A stretch of DNA of 57,297 nucleotides from JBNKHH01 sp050290245 (lineage in GTDB: Bacteria > Pseudomonadota > Alphaproteobacteria > Rhodobacterales > Rhodobacteraceae): the NCBI GenBank assembly GCA_050290245.1, contig JBNKHH010000054.1, positions 1 to 57,297 of the forward strand, in the 5' to 3' direction. Below, in pieces: positions 9,047-18,679 of this stretch. Made by a program: the position numbers and the translations under genes. The notes beneath the pieces were generated by a model. That model was not told the DNA's origin. It made no database searches and saw only the letters and a program-made list of their open reading frames with translations. The first letter of the stretch is position 1. Each line of letters starts with the position of its first letter.

Positions 9047-9532
9047 ATGAACAAGGACACCTATATTCTATCGGCAAAGGCAATTGCCGAGATGCCGGGA
9101 AGGCTGCGCACGCATTTTCTGAATAGTGGGGCCAGCCGCGTTGAAAAGGCATTGGGCGAGGCAGCCGGAATGCGCGAGATCGGCTTCAACATGATCGAAA
9201 TCGCGCCGGGCGAGGAAAGCACCGAACATCACAAGCACTATCACGAGGAAGAGTGCATCTATGTGATCGAAGGCACCGGAACCGCGCGGATCGGATCGGA
9301 CAGCCACGAAATCGGCCCCGGCGATTTTGTCGGCTGCAGAAAGGGCGGGCTGGCCCACTCGCTGAAGAATACGGGTGACCAGCCGCTGCGCTGTATTTCG
9401 GTCAGCCAGCGCAAGGATCACGATGTCTCGGACTACCCGCGCGTCGGCAAGCGTTTGTATCGCAACCGTGACCTGACCTGGAACCTGGTGGACCTGTCGG
9501 TGATCGACAGGCCCTTTGGATCAAAGACCTGA
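9047..9532 (+). CDS. Cupin domain protein (second of two paralogues)
   Basis: A 161-residue cupin clearly paralogous to the protein at 7941-8429: shared DTYxLxAxxIAxM N terminus, HHKHYHEEECIYVIEG metal motif (about 60-75), and RKDHDVSDYPRVGKRLYRN tail. GGAGGG directly before the ATG (9036-9041) supports the start. It is separated from the first copy by the NTF2-like gene on the other strand. Both cupins keep the His residues expected for a divalent metal. Function unknown. Confidence 0.82.
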   Translation: MNKDTYILSAKAIAEMPGRLRTHFLNSGASRVEKALGEAAGMREIGFNMIEIAPGEESTEHHKHYHEEECIYVIEGTGTARIGSDSHEIGPGDFVGCRKGGLAHSLKNTGDQPLRCISVSQRKDHDVSDYPRVGKRLYRNRDLTWNLVDLSVIDRPFGSKT

Positions 9533-9539
9533 CCGACTG

Positions 9540-10604
9540 TTAAAGTTGCTGGCCCGGCGTGGACCGCGACAGGGCGAGTTCTTCCTCGTCCATGTCCTCT
9601 TCCACCCCGTCGAACAGCGGCGTGGACAGATACCGCTCGCCCGTGTCGGGCAGCATGCACAGGATAACCGATCCGTCAGGGGCGGACTCGGCCACTTTCA
9701 TGGCCACGGCGAATGTCGAACCGCCTGAAATACCAGTGAAAATCCCCTCTTCCTTCGCCAGTCGCTTGGCCCAGGCGATGCCATCGGGACCTGCCACGGG
9801 GATCAGCTCGTCGTAGACGTGCTTGTCCAGAGCCTCCTGCAAGACCCACGGGATAAAGTCCGGAGTCCAGCCCTGGATCGGGTGGGGTTCGAAATTCGGA
9901 TGGCTTTCAGTCGGCTGATGACCTTCGTTGCGGGTGTTCACATAGCCCGACGACACGATGGCGGCGTTGGCCGGTTCGGTCAGGATGATCTTGGTGTCGG
10001 GCCGCTCGGAACGCAGCACTCGGCCGACGCCCGAGACAGTACCGCCCGTCCCATAGCCCGTGACCCAATAATCCAGCCGCTCGCCGTCGAAATCGCCGAT
10101 GATTTCGCGCGCGGTGGTGCTTTCATGAATGTCGGCGTTGTCCGCTGTCTCGAACTGGCTGGCCAGGAACCAGCCGTTTTCCTCGGCCAGCGCCTTGGCC
10201 TTTTGATACATGCCAAAGCCCTTTTCGGCGCGCGGGGTCAGGACGACCTTGGCGCCGAGAAAACGCATCAGTTTGCGCCGTTCGATCGAGAAACTGTCGG
10301 CCATGGTGATGACCAGCGGATAGCCCTTGGCCGCGCAGACCATGGCAAGCCCGATACCGGTGTTGCCCGAGGTGGCCTCGACCACGGTCTGGCCCGGCTT
10401 GAGCCGCCCGTCGCGCTCGGCCGACTCGATGATGTTCAGCGCCAGGCGGTCCTTGACCGAACCGGCCGGATTGAATGCCTCGAACTTCACGTAGACGGTC
10501 ACATTGCTCGGCGCGATGCGGTTGATCCTGATGGTGGGCGTGTCCCCCACCGTGTCCAGGACACTGTCGAACCGGCCACGGCCGTTGGTCTGGCGAATAC
10601 CCAT
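9540..10604 (-). CDS. cysK: Cysteine synthase A (O-acetylserine sulfhydrylase family)
   Basis: A 354-residue pyridoxal-phosphate enzyme of the CysK/cystathionine beta-synthase family. Lys51 in NPAGSVKDR is the Schiff-base lysine; TSGNTGIGLA binds the substrate carboxylate; GTGGTVSGVGR binds the phosphate; ISGGSTFAV and GERYLST are in the C-terminal part. It makes cysteine from O-acetylserine and sulfide. The C terminus has about 25 extra acidic residues compared with E. coli CysK. GGAGAGGGAG precedes the ATG. It lies downstream of cysE on the same strand (138-bp gap), matching the pathway order. Confidence 0.88.
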   Translation of the reverse strand: MGIRQTNGRGRFDSVLDTVGDTPTIRINRIAPSNVTVYVKFEAFNPAGSVKDRLALNIIESAERDGRLKPGQTVVEATSGNTGIGLAMVCAAKGYPLVITMADSFSIERRKLMRFLGAKVVLTPRAEKGFGMYQKAKALAEENGWFLASQFETADNADIHESTTAREIIGDFDGERLDYWVTGYGTGGTVSGVGRVLRSERPDTKIILTEPANAAIVSSGYVNTRNEGHQPTESHPNFEPHPIQGWTPDFIPWVLQEALDKHVYDELIPVAGPDGIAWAKRLAKEEGIFTGISGGSTFAVAMKVAESAPDGSVILCMLPDTGERYLSTPLFDGVEEDMDEEELALSRSTPGQQL

Positions 10605-10742
10605 GTTGGCTCCCTCTCCTAATTGTTGAGAACAAGCCTAGCAGAATTGCGTCGCCCGCGCAGCGCCGAAGATGACCCAATAGACAATCAGGGAAAGTCT
10701 TCCACCGCGCACCGTCGCCGGCAACGCGCGTTTCGGACGCGA

Positions 10743-11558
10743 TTAGTCCTCGACGATGCCGTTCAGGACCTGGTCCATGTTAAGGGCCGGCTGGTCGCAC
10801 CCCGCCTCCCCCATGATCCGCGCCGGCACACCGGCTACGGTCATGCAGGGCGGAACCTCTTGCAACACCACCGAACCGGCCGCGATGCGACTGCAATTGC
10901 CGATCCTGATATTGCCGAGAACCTTGGCGCCCGCACCGATCAACACACCGTCCCCGATCTTGGGGTGACGATCGTCGTCTTCCTTGCCGGTTCCGCCAAG
11001 CGTGACCGAGTGCAGCATCGAGACGTTATTGCCTACGACCGCGGTCTCGCCGACGACGATCGAGTGGGCATGGTCGATCATCAGCCCCTTTCCGATCCGG
11101 GCATTGGGATGGATATCGACGCCAAAGATTTCCGAGACTCGCGCCTGGATAAAATAGGCCAGATTCCTGCGTCCCTGCTGCCACAGCCAATGGCCGACCC
11201 GATAGGCCTGGACGGCCTGGAAGCCTTTGAAAAACAACAATGGCTGCAACAGACTGTGACAGGCCGGGTCACGTTCAAAGATGGCCACGAGATCAGCGCG
11301 CGCCGCCTCACCGAGGCCCGTATCCGCAGCGTAGGCCTCCTCCGAGATCTCGCGCAATAGCTGCGCATCCATTTCGGGTGACGACAGCTTGAAGGCGAAA
11401 CGATAGCACAGGGCACTTTCCAGCGTCGGGTGGTGCAAGACAGTCGCATGCACCATGCCACCGATCAAAGGCTCGGCCTCGATCGCGTTGTGGGCATCTT
11501 GTTTGATCCGGTCCCAGACCGGGTCGAGCGGTGCAACATGTGGGTTTCGCTTGGCCAT
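10743..11558 (-). CDS. cysE: Serine O-acetyltransferase
   Basis: A 271-residue CysE: N-terminal helical domain (about 1-140) followed by a left-handed parallel beta-helix of hexapeptide repeats (about 150-230; DIHPNARIGKGLMIDHAH, VGETAVVGNNVSMLHSVTLG), with the catalytic Asp-His pair in MIDHAHS. It makes O-acetylserine for cysteine synthase, whose gene lies just downstream. Length and motifs are normal. The C-terminal tail ends near LNGIVED; CysE tails ending in Ile usually dock in CysK, and here the Ile is three residues from the end. Confidence 0.94.
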   Translation of the reverse strand: MAKRNPHVAPLDPVWDRIKQDAHNAIEAEPLIGGMVHATVLHHPTLESALCYRFAFKLSSPEMDAQLLREISEEAYAADTGLGEAARADLVAIFERDPACHSLLQPLLFFKGFQAVQAYRVGHWLWQQGRRNLAYFIQARVSEIFGVDIHPNARIGKGLMIDHAHSIVVGETAVVGNNVSMLHSVTLGGTGKEDDDRHPKIGDGVLIGAGAKVLGNIRIGNCSRIAAGSVVLQEVPPCMTVAGVPARIMGEAGCDQPALNMDQVLNGIVED

Positions 11559-11640
11559 AGCTGTTCCTTCTTTCGCCTTGGCGTTTTAGAACAGATAGAA
11601 GCGTGCGACCAAGTAAAAAGGCCGAGAGCGAAAAAATCTG

Positions 11641-11982
11641 GTGCTGAGTGATCACGACATCGAAGAGTTCCGTGCCGCGTTGACGACGGAGCAAAACGGG
11701 CTGGCGGGAGAGGATGCCGCAGGGCGCGAGGATCGCGCCACAGTGACGCTGGATCAGCAATCGGTGGGGCGTCTCAGCCGGATGGATGCCCTGCAAAGGC
11801 AGGCCATGGCCCAGGCGACGATGCGCAGGCGCGCGGCACGCGCCGCCCGTATCCGGGCAGCGCTGGAGCGTATTGAGGAAGGAGAATTCGGCTGGTGCCA
11901 GGACTGCGGCGAGCCGATCCCAAAGGCACGGCTGGAGCTTGATCCGACGATCGCGTCCTGCGTGTCCTGCGCCTCGGGTTAG
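11641..11982 (+). CDS. DksA/TraR-type zinc-finger protein
   Basis: A 113-residue protein with an N-terminal alpha-helical half and a C-terminal four-cysteine zinc finger (CQDCGEPIP near residues 86-94, then CVSC near 108-111). This is the TraR/DksA family. The family binds RNA polymerase through the secondary channel; DksA proper has about 150 residues, so this is a short, TraR-like form. The start is GTG 11641 with only a weak ribosome site. It converges with the last gene of the GTA region (stop codons overlap by 4 bp). Confidence 0.85.
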   Translation: MLSDHDIEEFRAALTTEQNGLAGEDAAGREDRATVTLDQQSVGRLSRMDALQRQAMAQATMRRRAARAARIRAALERIEEGEFGWCQDCGEPIPKARLELDPTIASCVSCASG

Positions 11983-12689
11983 GCGCGCGGCAGTGTCAGT
12001 TCGGCGAAATGCACTGCGAGCCGAATGGTGCCGGTGCCGTTGAAATTGCCACCGGTTGCCGTCAGAATCAGGTCGGTCGCACTGTAATACGCCAGGGGCG
12101 AACCGGTGACCCCCCGAGCCCAGGCCCCTGCCCCCGTACCGATTCCGCTGCCATAGCGATTGCTCGAGGCTGACACGCCGATTTCCAGGGTTGCCGCACC
12201 GCCGATGTTCGTCAGAACCCGTCCCGTGACACCATAGACGATGGTGTTCGCCGGAAGGGCCGCGGCTATGGCCGAGCTTGCTCCGGCAGCCACAGCATGG
12301 TCGATCTCGATCGTACGGTGCACAAAGCCAGCGCCATTGGCCGAGAGAGCGCCAGCGCCTTCGACCCAGTCATTGCCGTCGTACAGAACGCGTGTTCCGC
12401 CGGCCTCGGACCAGCCCTGCCAGCCTGCCGACGGGGTCACAAACGCCCAGCCGTTGTTCAGAAACAGCGCCAGTTTTCCGTCTTGCCCGGTCCAGGCGCC
12501 GGTCGCCCCCGCACCCACGCCATGGGCCTCTCCTTCGACCGGCGACGCCGGTGGAACCGCGCCGCCGACCGAACTCAGCGACATTTGTACCAGGGCATCC
12601 AAACGCCCCAGGGCCTCGTTCACGGTTACATGCTTTTGTGCCTGAGCCGGCGCCAAAAGGGGCAGCCCCAATCGAGTGGTGTCAGTCAT
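11979..12689 (-). CDS. DUF2793 protein, GTA-linked tail fibre-like protein
   Basis: A 236-residue DUF2793 protein: N-terminal PLLAPAQAQKHVTVNEALGRLDALVQ signature (about 10-35), a Gly/Ala-rich middle containing GWAFVTPSAGWQGWSE, and a beta-rich C terminus. DUF2793 proteins occur next to GTA and prophage tail genes and are thought to be fibre or receptor-contact proteins; this is family knowledge plus inference. Its start overlaps the end of g15 by 8 bp, so it is part of the GTA operon. Confidence 0.8.
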   Translation of the reverse strand: MTDTTRLGLPLLAPAQAQKHVTVNEALGRLDALVQMSLSSVGGAVPPASPVEGEAHGVGAGATGAWTGQDGKLALFLNNGWAFVTPSAGWQGWSEAGGTRVLYDGNDWVEGAGALSANGAGFVHRTIEIDHAVAAGASSAIAAALPANTIVYGVTGRVLTNIGGAATLEIGVSASSNRYGSGIGTGAGAWARGVTGSPLAYYSATDLILTATGGNFNGTGTIRLAVHFAELTLPRA

Positions 12690-15600
12690 TGATCACAATC
12701 CTTGTAAATTGGCCCGGCCCGTAAGGGTCGGAGATCTGTGCCACCTCGACATCGAAGGGCGGCGCGACGCCGTCGGTGGCCTTGGTGGCGACGTCATAGG
12801 TCCATGCGGACGTGGCGACGGTTTCTTCTCGCCGCAAAACGCCACCGGACAGAACCCGGATACGATAGCTTTCCTTGGCCTCGCCAAGCGGGATGTCCTC
12901 AAGCGCCCAATTGTCCCCGTCCAGGCGCGACCGGCGCACCCAGGTCAGGTCATGACCTCCCGCGCCATTTCGTTTGGCGCTAAGATGCGCAGGGCCATAG
13001 GGACGAAGTCCCACGCCCGCGGCGGTATGCTCGATTTCGACGAACGAATCGTGATCGACTGGCTTCGTCGCCGGGCCGATCCTGTATCGGCGTGGAATAC
13101 CTCTGAGTTCGGCCGAAATATCAAGCTGTACCTGCGCTGTATCCAGAACGACCACGGTCGATCCCGCGGGCCAGAGATTGGGCATCACCCCGTCGGTGCC
13201 GCGCTGCCCGCGCAAGCGGTGAGACAAGGCCCATGTTTCAGGACCGGTCAGCGCTGCGTCGCGGAACTGGAACACTTCCCAATCATTCCCACCCGCCGAG
13301 ATCGCGGCCACGTTGCCACCAGCGAAAAGAGCCGTTTCGTCAATCGAAGCCAAAGCGCCGTAGACAAGGCGCACTTCAAGGGCAGCCCCCCGGTCCCAAA
13401 GCCCTGGGACGGCGGCAGGCAGATCGTTCAACGTCTGGCCCATCATGGCCCGGCGACCGAGGTCGGTTTCAAAGCGCCATGCCGCACCATCAAGCGAGGA
13501 ATAGACGGCCACGCCCCCCGGCCAGGGGTCGGACGAGACCGTGACCCAGGGCGCCTCAGGCGACTCGTCTCCTTTTAGCAGCGGCAAATCCATGATCTCC
13601 GCCCAGACCGGCAGCGGCACAACGGTGGGGCGCGGTGCCGTAAAGGGATCTTCCGTGGCAGCGTTCCGGTATAAGCCGCGCTCGATCCGTACGGCTTCCA
13701 CCTGCTTCAGGCCCGCGTCCTCGATCCGGTCGACCCTGTAACTGTCGCCGTCGATCTCGACCACGTCGCCTGCACCGACCGAAGACGACGGCGGCAGAGC
13801 GAAGGCAATGCCGTCACGGGCAACACGGGCCTCCGCCAGCCAGCGCTCGACCGTATTGCGCGCCTCTCCCCCGGTCATCGCCAAGGGCAGTTCACTGCGC
13901 GAAACCATTGTCGTCGCCTCATCAGGAAAGATCCCCTCTGTACCGCGAATTTCATAATCGCCATCCGCTTCGACAAATGTCAGCCGGATGCGCCCCGACA
14001 CCTCGGCCTCGGGCAAACGCGCCTTCGCGATCAACCCCTCACCTTCCCCGCGCGCAAAGACCGCTTGGTTCAGGACTTTGCTCGCCAGGCCATCGCGGTT
14101 GCGAAAGGTCAACGCGCCACCCTTTTCGATGGCATCGACCCCATGAGCCAAAAGAAGGGGTTGCAGCACAGCCCGTGCGCTCTCACCGCCATCGATCGGA
14201 TAGCCGCGCACAAGGCCGTGCACTTCTGAGACATCCACATCGGACACGCCGGCGTCGGCACAGACCTCCGCGATCACACGCGCCAACGACCGCGCCGACA
14301 CGCGCCCGTTCAGCCAGTGACCGCGCGCATAATTGTCGCCGTCACCCCAGGCCTCGGCATCGGCGGGGAAAAACGGATAGGGACGCGCATCCCAGGCCCA
14401 GACGAACATCCGGCCCGTATCCATCATTTTTCCGCCATAAACATTTGAAACCGGGTTGTTTTTCACATCCAACCAAAACTCGGACATGGCGCGCAGATAC
14501 TGCATCTGGATCAGGTCGTCGCGCGCACCCGTTGAATGTTTTGGCACCGAGGACTCCGAGGATTTCGGATCGAGAAACTTGTTCGGCTGATTGGTTCCCT
14601 TGTCGATGGCGGCGCAGCCCAATTCGGTGAACCAGATCGGCTTTCCTTCGGGCTGCCAACTGGTAGAGGTCTCCTGACGAACCCCCGATATCCGCTCGTG
14701 ATGGGCATTCGACCACCAGCTCTTCAGGTCCTTGTAGCGATAGATCCAAGGCTCCCCATGCGCGCCATCCGTAATCGGGGTGCGCTGTTGCACCGCCTCG
14801 GCCTGCGGCGAGGCATAATACCAGTCAAAGCCTTCACCGCCTGCGATATTTCCCTTCAAATATGACAGGTTATAGATTGATCCAAAGGTGGAATCCACGT
14901 GATCCCAGCCGTCACGCCAATCGCTCAGAGGCATATAATTGTCGATACCGATGAAATCGATCTCGGCATTGGACCACAGCGGGTCGAGGTGAAAGAACAC
15001 GTCCCCCGACCCGTCCTGCGGGTGATAGCCGAAGTACTCCGACCAGTCCGCCGCATATCCAATCTTGGTGTCCGGGCCGAGGATTGCGCGCACCTCTGCG
15101 GCCAGGTCAATCATCGCTTGCACCGCAGGAAAACTGTTGTTCGCTCCCCTGACCTGAGACAGCGACCGCATTTCCGAGCCGATGCAAAAGGCCTCGACCC
15201 CACCCGCAAGGGCACAAAGATGCGCGTAGTGCAGGATAAAACGGCGATAGCTATACCCGTCGGCCCCACCATAACTGACGGTCGCTCCGCTTGCCGAGAA
15301 CTCGCCCGCCGTAGCCGTGCCAAAAAACGCGGCAACCTCGGCTTCGGCGGCGGCGCTCCCATCGGGCGAGCCAGCCTGTCCCGGTGCAACCGAGGTCGTT
15401 ATGCGCCCGCGCCAGGGCAAGACCGGCTGATCGGCGGCCCCGGTCCATGGATCGACCAACCCGTTCCCTGCAAGCTGGTCCATCAGGATAAATGGATAAA
15501 ACATAACGGCTTGCCCGGCGGTCCTCAGAGCCTGGATAGCCTCGATCACCGAGGCATCCGCCGGCGTGCCTCCATAGATGGGCCGTCCATCCGCGCTCGG

Positions 15601-16560
15601 AACAAGCTCGGCCGTCGTGCGGTCCACCCCGGATACGACCCACGGCATACCCTGCCCGTCGAGGTCCGCCTGTTCGACCTTGGGCGCGACCTTGCATGAC
15701 CCGCAGCGCAGGTCGTCGCCGAACCATGACACCACCAGGGAGACAGCCCCGCAATTCGGCAGCTCTTCGTTCAAAGCTTCCAACGCAGTATCGAAATCCG
15801 TGCCACCGATTGGCGTGTGAACGTTGGCCGAACGAACCCTGCCCTTGGTTTCCTCGAAATGCACCGGCGTGGTCGCCAGCGCATATTCGCCCGTCCCCGG
15901 AATCATCGCCACGGCACTAATGCGCGCGGCCAGATCGTCATCCCCCGTGCGCATCACTTCGAAACTGAATTGCGGAACCCGGTTGCCAAAGGGAGCAAGT
16001 TGCAGGTCCTCGATCACCACATAGGCCGTGCCGCGATAGGCCGGGGCATTCCCTGCGCCCTCCACCGCCTCGATCTTGGGATCGGGCAGTTGCTCACTCT
16101 GTCCGGTGTAAACGCGCAGGGACAAATCAGTTTTCGAGATCTCGTTGCCATCCGCCCAGATCCGCCCGACCCGTGTGATTTCACCCTCGCAAAGCGCAAT
16201 CGCAAGACTCACCGAATAGGAATATTCGCGCCTTTCGGGCTGAGAAGGAGCCCCCTTGCCACCCCCTGACACGGTGACGTCCTCCTTGAACCGCGAGGCC
16301 CAGATCACCTGCCCTGCCAGGCGCGCGCGCCCATGCAGTTTTGCGATCGGTGCCCCTTCCGACGCCCCGGTCAGCCGGAACCGGTCGATACGGCCGGTCT
16401 CGATTGCAGGCGAACCCGCCCCCATGATCTTGGCGTCGATCACCCGTCCAATCGTCGCGCCCGCCGCCTTGCCGATGGCCGCTGCTGACAAACCCAGAAC
16501 CGATCCGCCAACCGACGAGCCGATCGCGGCACCGGCCGCTGATAAAACGATCGTGGCCAT
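12682..16560 (-). CDS. GTA tail megatron / host specificity protein (g15, Rcc01698-like)
   Basis: A 1292-residue baseplate protein, the largest of the GTA cluster. Order: Ala/Gly-rich N-terminal hydrophobic segment (about 1-45), phage-tail domain, a GTA TIM-barrel-like domain (about 435-720, starting near YRRFILHYAHLCALAGG and including IWFTELGCAAIDKG), a second tail domain (about 780-950), and a beta-rich C terminus. In RcGTA the homologue sits at the tail tip and contacts the cell surface. ATG 16560 is chosen because GAGGGG lies just upstream; the frame is open to GTG 16572. The reading frame is intact. Confidence 0.93.
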   Translation of the reverse strand: MATIVLSAAGAAIGSSVGGSVLGLSAAAIGKAAGATIGRVIDAKIMGAGSPAIETGRIDRFRLTGASEGAPIAKLHGRARLAGQVIWASRFKEDVTVSGGGKGAPSQPERREYSYSVSLAIALCEGEITRVGRIWADGNEISKTDLSLRVYTGQSEQLPDPKIEAVEGAGNAPAYRGTAYVVIEDLQLAPFGNRVPQFSFEVMRTGDDDLAARISAVAMIPGTGEYALATTPVHFEETKGRVRSANVHTPIGGTDFDTALEALNEELPNCGAVSLVVSWFGDDLRCGSCKVAPKVEQADLDGQGMPWVVSGVDRTTAELVPSADGRPIYGGTPADASVIEAIQALRTAGQAVMFYPFILMDQLAGNGLVDPWTGAADQPVLPWRGRITTSVAPGQAGSPDGSAAAEAEVAAFFGTATAGEFSASGATVSYGGADGYSYRRFILHYAHLCALAGGVEAFCIGSEMRSLSQVRGANNSFPAVQAMIDLAAEVRAILGPDTKIGYAADWSEYFGYHPQDGSGDVFFHLDPLWSNAEIDFIGIDNYMPLSDWRDGWDHVDSTFGSIYNLSYLKGNIAGGEGFDWYYASPQAEAVQQRTPITDGAHGEPWIYRYKDLKSWWSNAHHERISGVRQETSTSWQPEGKPIWFTELGCAAIDKGTNQPNKFLDPKSSESSVPKHSTGARDDLIQMQYLRAMSEFWLDVKNNPVSNVYGGKMMDTGRMFVWAWDARPYPFFPADAEAWGDGDNYARGHWLNGRVSARSLARVIAEVCADAGVSDVDVSEVHGLVRGYPIDGGESARAVLQPLLLAHGVDAIEKGGALTFRNRDGLASKVLNQAVFARGEGEGLIAKARLPEAEVSGRIRLTFVEADGDYEIRGTEGIFPDEATTMVSRSELPLAMTGGEARNTVERWLAEARVARDGIAFALPPSSSVGAGDVVEIDGDSYRVDRIEDAGLKQVEAVRIERGLYRNAATEDPFTAPRPTVVPLPVWAEIMDLPLLKGDESPEAPWVTVSSDPWPGGVAVYSSLDGAAWRFETDLGRRAMMGQTLNDLPAAVPGLWDRGAALEVRLVYGALASIDETALFAGGNVAAISAGGNDWEVFQFRDAALTGPETWALSHRLRGQRGTDGVMPNLWPAGSTVVVLDTAQVQLDISAELRGIPRRYRIGPATKPVDHDSFVEIEHTAAGVGLRPYGPAHLSAKRNGAGGHDLTWVRRSRLDGDNWALEDIPLGEAKESYRIRVLSGGVLRREETVATSAWTYDVATKATDGVAPPFDVEVAQISDPYGPGQFTRIVIND

Positions 16561-16584
16561 GGGCCCCCTCACATCATTTGTGTT

Positions 16585-17064
16585 TCAGTCCAGACCGGGG
16601 AAAGCAAAGACCCCGGCAATGCGACGCCGCCATGGCTGGGTCAGCGCGCTTTCGACCACCCCGTGACCGGAATAGGAATGGATGAACCGCTCCTTGCCCG
16701 AAGCGATCCCCAGATGCTTGGCGACACTGCCCCGGCGCATCCTGAACAGGATGACCTCACCGGACCTCGGCGCCAGTCTAGGCAATTCGACCAGGTGCCG
16801 CCGCGCCGCCTCGAACAGGACTTCACGGCGTTCGACTTCGTCCCAATCCGGCGAATAGGGCGGCGGGTTTTCCGGCTCCTGGCCATAAATTTCACTCCAG
16901 ACCCCTCGCAAAAGCCCGAGGCAATCGCAGCCAGCGCCGCGCATAGCCGCCTGGTGACGATAGGGCGTTCCGATCCACGCCCGCGCGACCGATTTGATCC
17001 GCCCCCGGCTGACCCTCGACAACTGCGTCCCGCCGCCAACGGGCTTTTCTCCCGTCGGTTTCAT
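16585..17064 (-). CDS. GTA NlpC/P60 cell wall peptidase (g14, Rcc01697-like)
   Basis: A 159-residue NlpC/P60 peptidase. The catalytic cysteine is Cys48 in GAGCDCLGLLRG and the catalytic His is His117 in AKHLGIASG. The RcGTA homologue is a tail-tip peptidase thought to open peptidoglycan during DNA delivery. The ATG overlaps the g13 stop by 4 bp; g15 follows after 24 bp. Length is typical. Confidence 0.92.
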   Translation of the reverse strand: MKPTGEKPVGGGTQLSRVSRGRIKSVARAWIGTPYRHQAAMRGAGCDCLGLLRGVWSEIYGQEPENPPPYSPDWDEVERREVLFEAARRHLVELPRLAPRSGEVILFRMRRGSVAKHLGIASGKERFIHSYSGHGVVESALTQPWRRRIAGVFAFPGLD

Positions 17065-17939
17065 CGACCAAGGCTCCCACCGTCATTCACGCCCGAGCGC
17101 ACAGGATAGGACACCAGCCAATCCTCACCGGGGATATCGGGAAAGCCTTGGAAATTCAGAAAATTACCGAACTTCTCGCGACATGTCTCCGCCCGTTTGT
17201 CGCAGCCGGGTTCCAGCCGGACCCGATCCCCCGGAGCAAGACCCGCGCTCAGCATCTCCCACAGTTCGATCACACGCTGGCCAGCCACCGCCCGATCCCG
17301 CTTGATCACACCGATCGCGCCGGACGCACTCCCGTCCAGCACCTGCACGCGGCCGCGGGCAAACCAGCCCTCGGCAAAGCTGCTCTGCTCGGGCAGGGTC
17401 AATTCGACGCCCCCGGCGATCGAAACGATGTCGGCCTCGCTCGCATAGCCCGGTGCGTCCAGGTCAAAGCGGCATTTACCATCGCCCAGAACTGCCGAGC
17501 AAGGACGTTGATAGACCCGCCCCTTCGGCTGGTTCAGCGCCTCGGCCAGCCCGCGCAACTCGGCGCGGAAGGTCTGCCCCTGCCGCTCGATTTCGCCCAG
17601 CGTGCCGCGAAACAGCAGCCTGCGCATGGACACATCGGACCAATTGACGAGCCAGCTTTTGACCTCGGCGCCGTCAAAGCGCCCGTCGCGCACATCTTCT
17701 TCGCGGATCGCCGCGTCGCTCAGTGCGCCAACCGCCTCGGTGTTGTCCACCGCGAGGCCCGTTGTCTGCTCGACCGCCCGCGCCGTCATGCCCGACGAGG
17801 CCTTGAAGGCGATCCCGTCAAATTCAAGCGTGCGATCATGGTCGGTGAACCCCAGGACCACGCCGTCGCGGCGCGTCACCGACCAGGCTCGGCAGAGCGT
17901 CGTCGTACCACGTTCAAGGTGCTCTTGCAGCGCGCTCAT
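17061..17939 (-). CDS. GTA tail hub protein, DUF2163/BR0599 family (g13, Rcc01696-like)
   Basis: A 292-residue protein of the DUF2163 / phage BR0599 family. Signatures are CRAWSVTRRDGVVLGFTDHD (about 17-36), the central PCSAVLGDGKCRFDL segment (about 145-160) and a C-terminal CDKRAETCREKFGNFLNFQG segment with several cysteines. In RcGTA the homologue is the tail hub; its cysteines bind an iron-sulfur cluster in the published structure. Overlaps the g12 stop and the g14 start by 4 bp on each side, showing tight coupling. Confidence 0.93.
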   Translation of the reverse strand: MSALQEHLERGTTTLCRAWSVTRRDGVVLGFTDHDRTLEFDGIAFKASSGMTARAVEQTTGLAVDNTEAVGALSDAAIREEDVRDGRFDGAEVKSWLVNWSDVSMRRLLFRGTLGEIERQGQTFRAELRGLAEALNQPKGRVYQRPCSAVLGDGKCRFDLDAPGYASEADIVSIAGGVELTLPEQSSFAEGWFARGRVQVLDGSASGAIGVIKRDRAVAGQRVIELWEMLSAGLAPGDRVRLEPGCDKRAETCREKFGNFLNFQGFPDIPGEDWLVSYPVRSGVNDGGSLGR

Positions 17940-18568
17940 AGCCGCACCTCGACCACCGGGACCGACGGGATTTCACCCGCCTTGAAACTTGCAACCGACG
18001 TGCGGATCGCGTCGGTGTCGAACCGGACCGGCACGTCGAATTCGAACCCCGCGGTGATCGTCGCGCCCGGTCCCGGCGCCTCGGCAAAGGTCAATAACCC
18101 CGTGGAGGTGTCGACGTCGAAATCTACTCCCTCGGCCTTGGCATCTCCTTGAATACCGGCGCGCACCGTGCCGAGAACCGGCTTCTTGATCTGGCGCGTG
18201 TAACTCGCGGTGCCCGAGCGATAGGTCTTGGTCAGCTGGAAGGCGCGCGTTGCCCCGTCGCCGACTGCGATGATCTGGTCATCAAACCCCGGCTCATCCA
18301 GCGAGCCGGACGAGCGATAGTCCGACCAGTCCTTCCAGCGAAACCCGTAGAGCTGTCCCCGGCGCGCCTCGAAAAAGGCGATCAGCGCGTCGATGTCCGA
18401 CAGCGAGCGCATACCGACGCCCGCGTCGTAGCGCCGCCGCGAATCCGCCCAGGGCGTGTTGCGCTCCTCGAACCCGTTGGCGAGGCTGACGATCTCGGTC
18501 AGCCGCTCGGGACCGCCGAGCGAGCCAAAGCTGAGGTTCGCGGGAAATCTGACTTCGTGAAACGACAT
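17936..18568 (-). CDS. GTA distal tail protein, DUF2460 family (g12, Rcc01695-like)
   Basis: A 210-residue DUF2460 protein, recognised by FHEVRFPANLSFGSLGGPER at the N terminus, the RGQLYGFRWKDWSDYRSS segment (about 75-92) and the FEFDVPVRFDTD C-terminal segment. The RcGTA homologue forms the distal tail ring that joins tube and baseplate. It is separated from g11 by a 111-bp spacer that holds one copy of the recurrent intergenic element; GGGGGAG precedes the ATG. Confidence 0.93.
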   Translation of the reverse strand: MSFHEVRFPANLSFGSLGGPERLTEIVSLANGFEERNTPWADSRRRYDAGVGMRSLSDIDALIAFFEARRGQLYGFRWKDWSDYRSSGSLDEPGFDDQIIAVGDGATRAFQLTKTYRSGTASYTRQIKKPVLGTVRAGIQGDAKAEGVDFDVDTSTGLLTFAEAPGPGATITAGFEFDVPVRFDTDAIRTSVASFKAGEIPSVPVVEVRL

Positions 18569-18646
18569 GGGCTCCCCCGATTTATGACAGGTATTGCGCC
18601 GCGCCCCGGCGCGACGCGGTTGGCGAGGGGTTTCACCTCTCGCGCT

Positions 18647-18675
18647 CCCCGAGGATATTTCCGGGCCGATGAAGG
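18647..18675 (+). repeat. Recurrent intergenic element, copy 2, inside the GTA cluster
   Basis: On the plus strand a hairpin (GCGAGGGG, loop, CCTCTCGC; 18624-18644) is followed by CCCCGAGGATATTTCC / GGGCCGATGAAGG. It lies between g11 and g12 and runs opposite to the GTA genes. It is the only copy in the window not oriented with its upstream gene. Confidence 0.55.
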
Positions 18676-18679
18676 CCGT

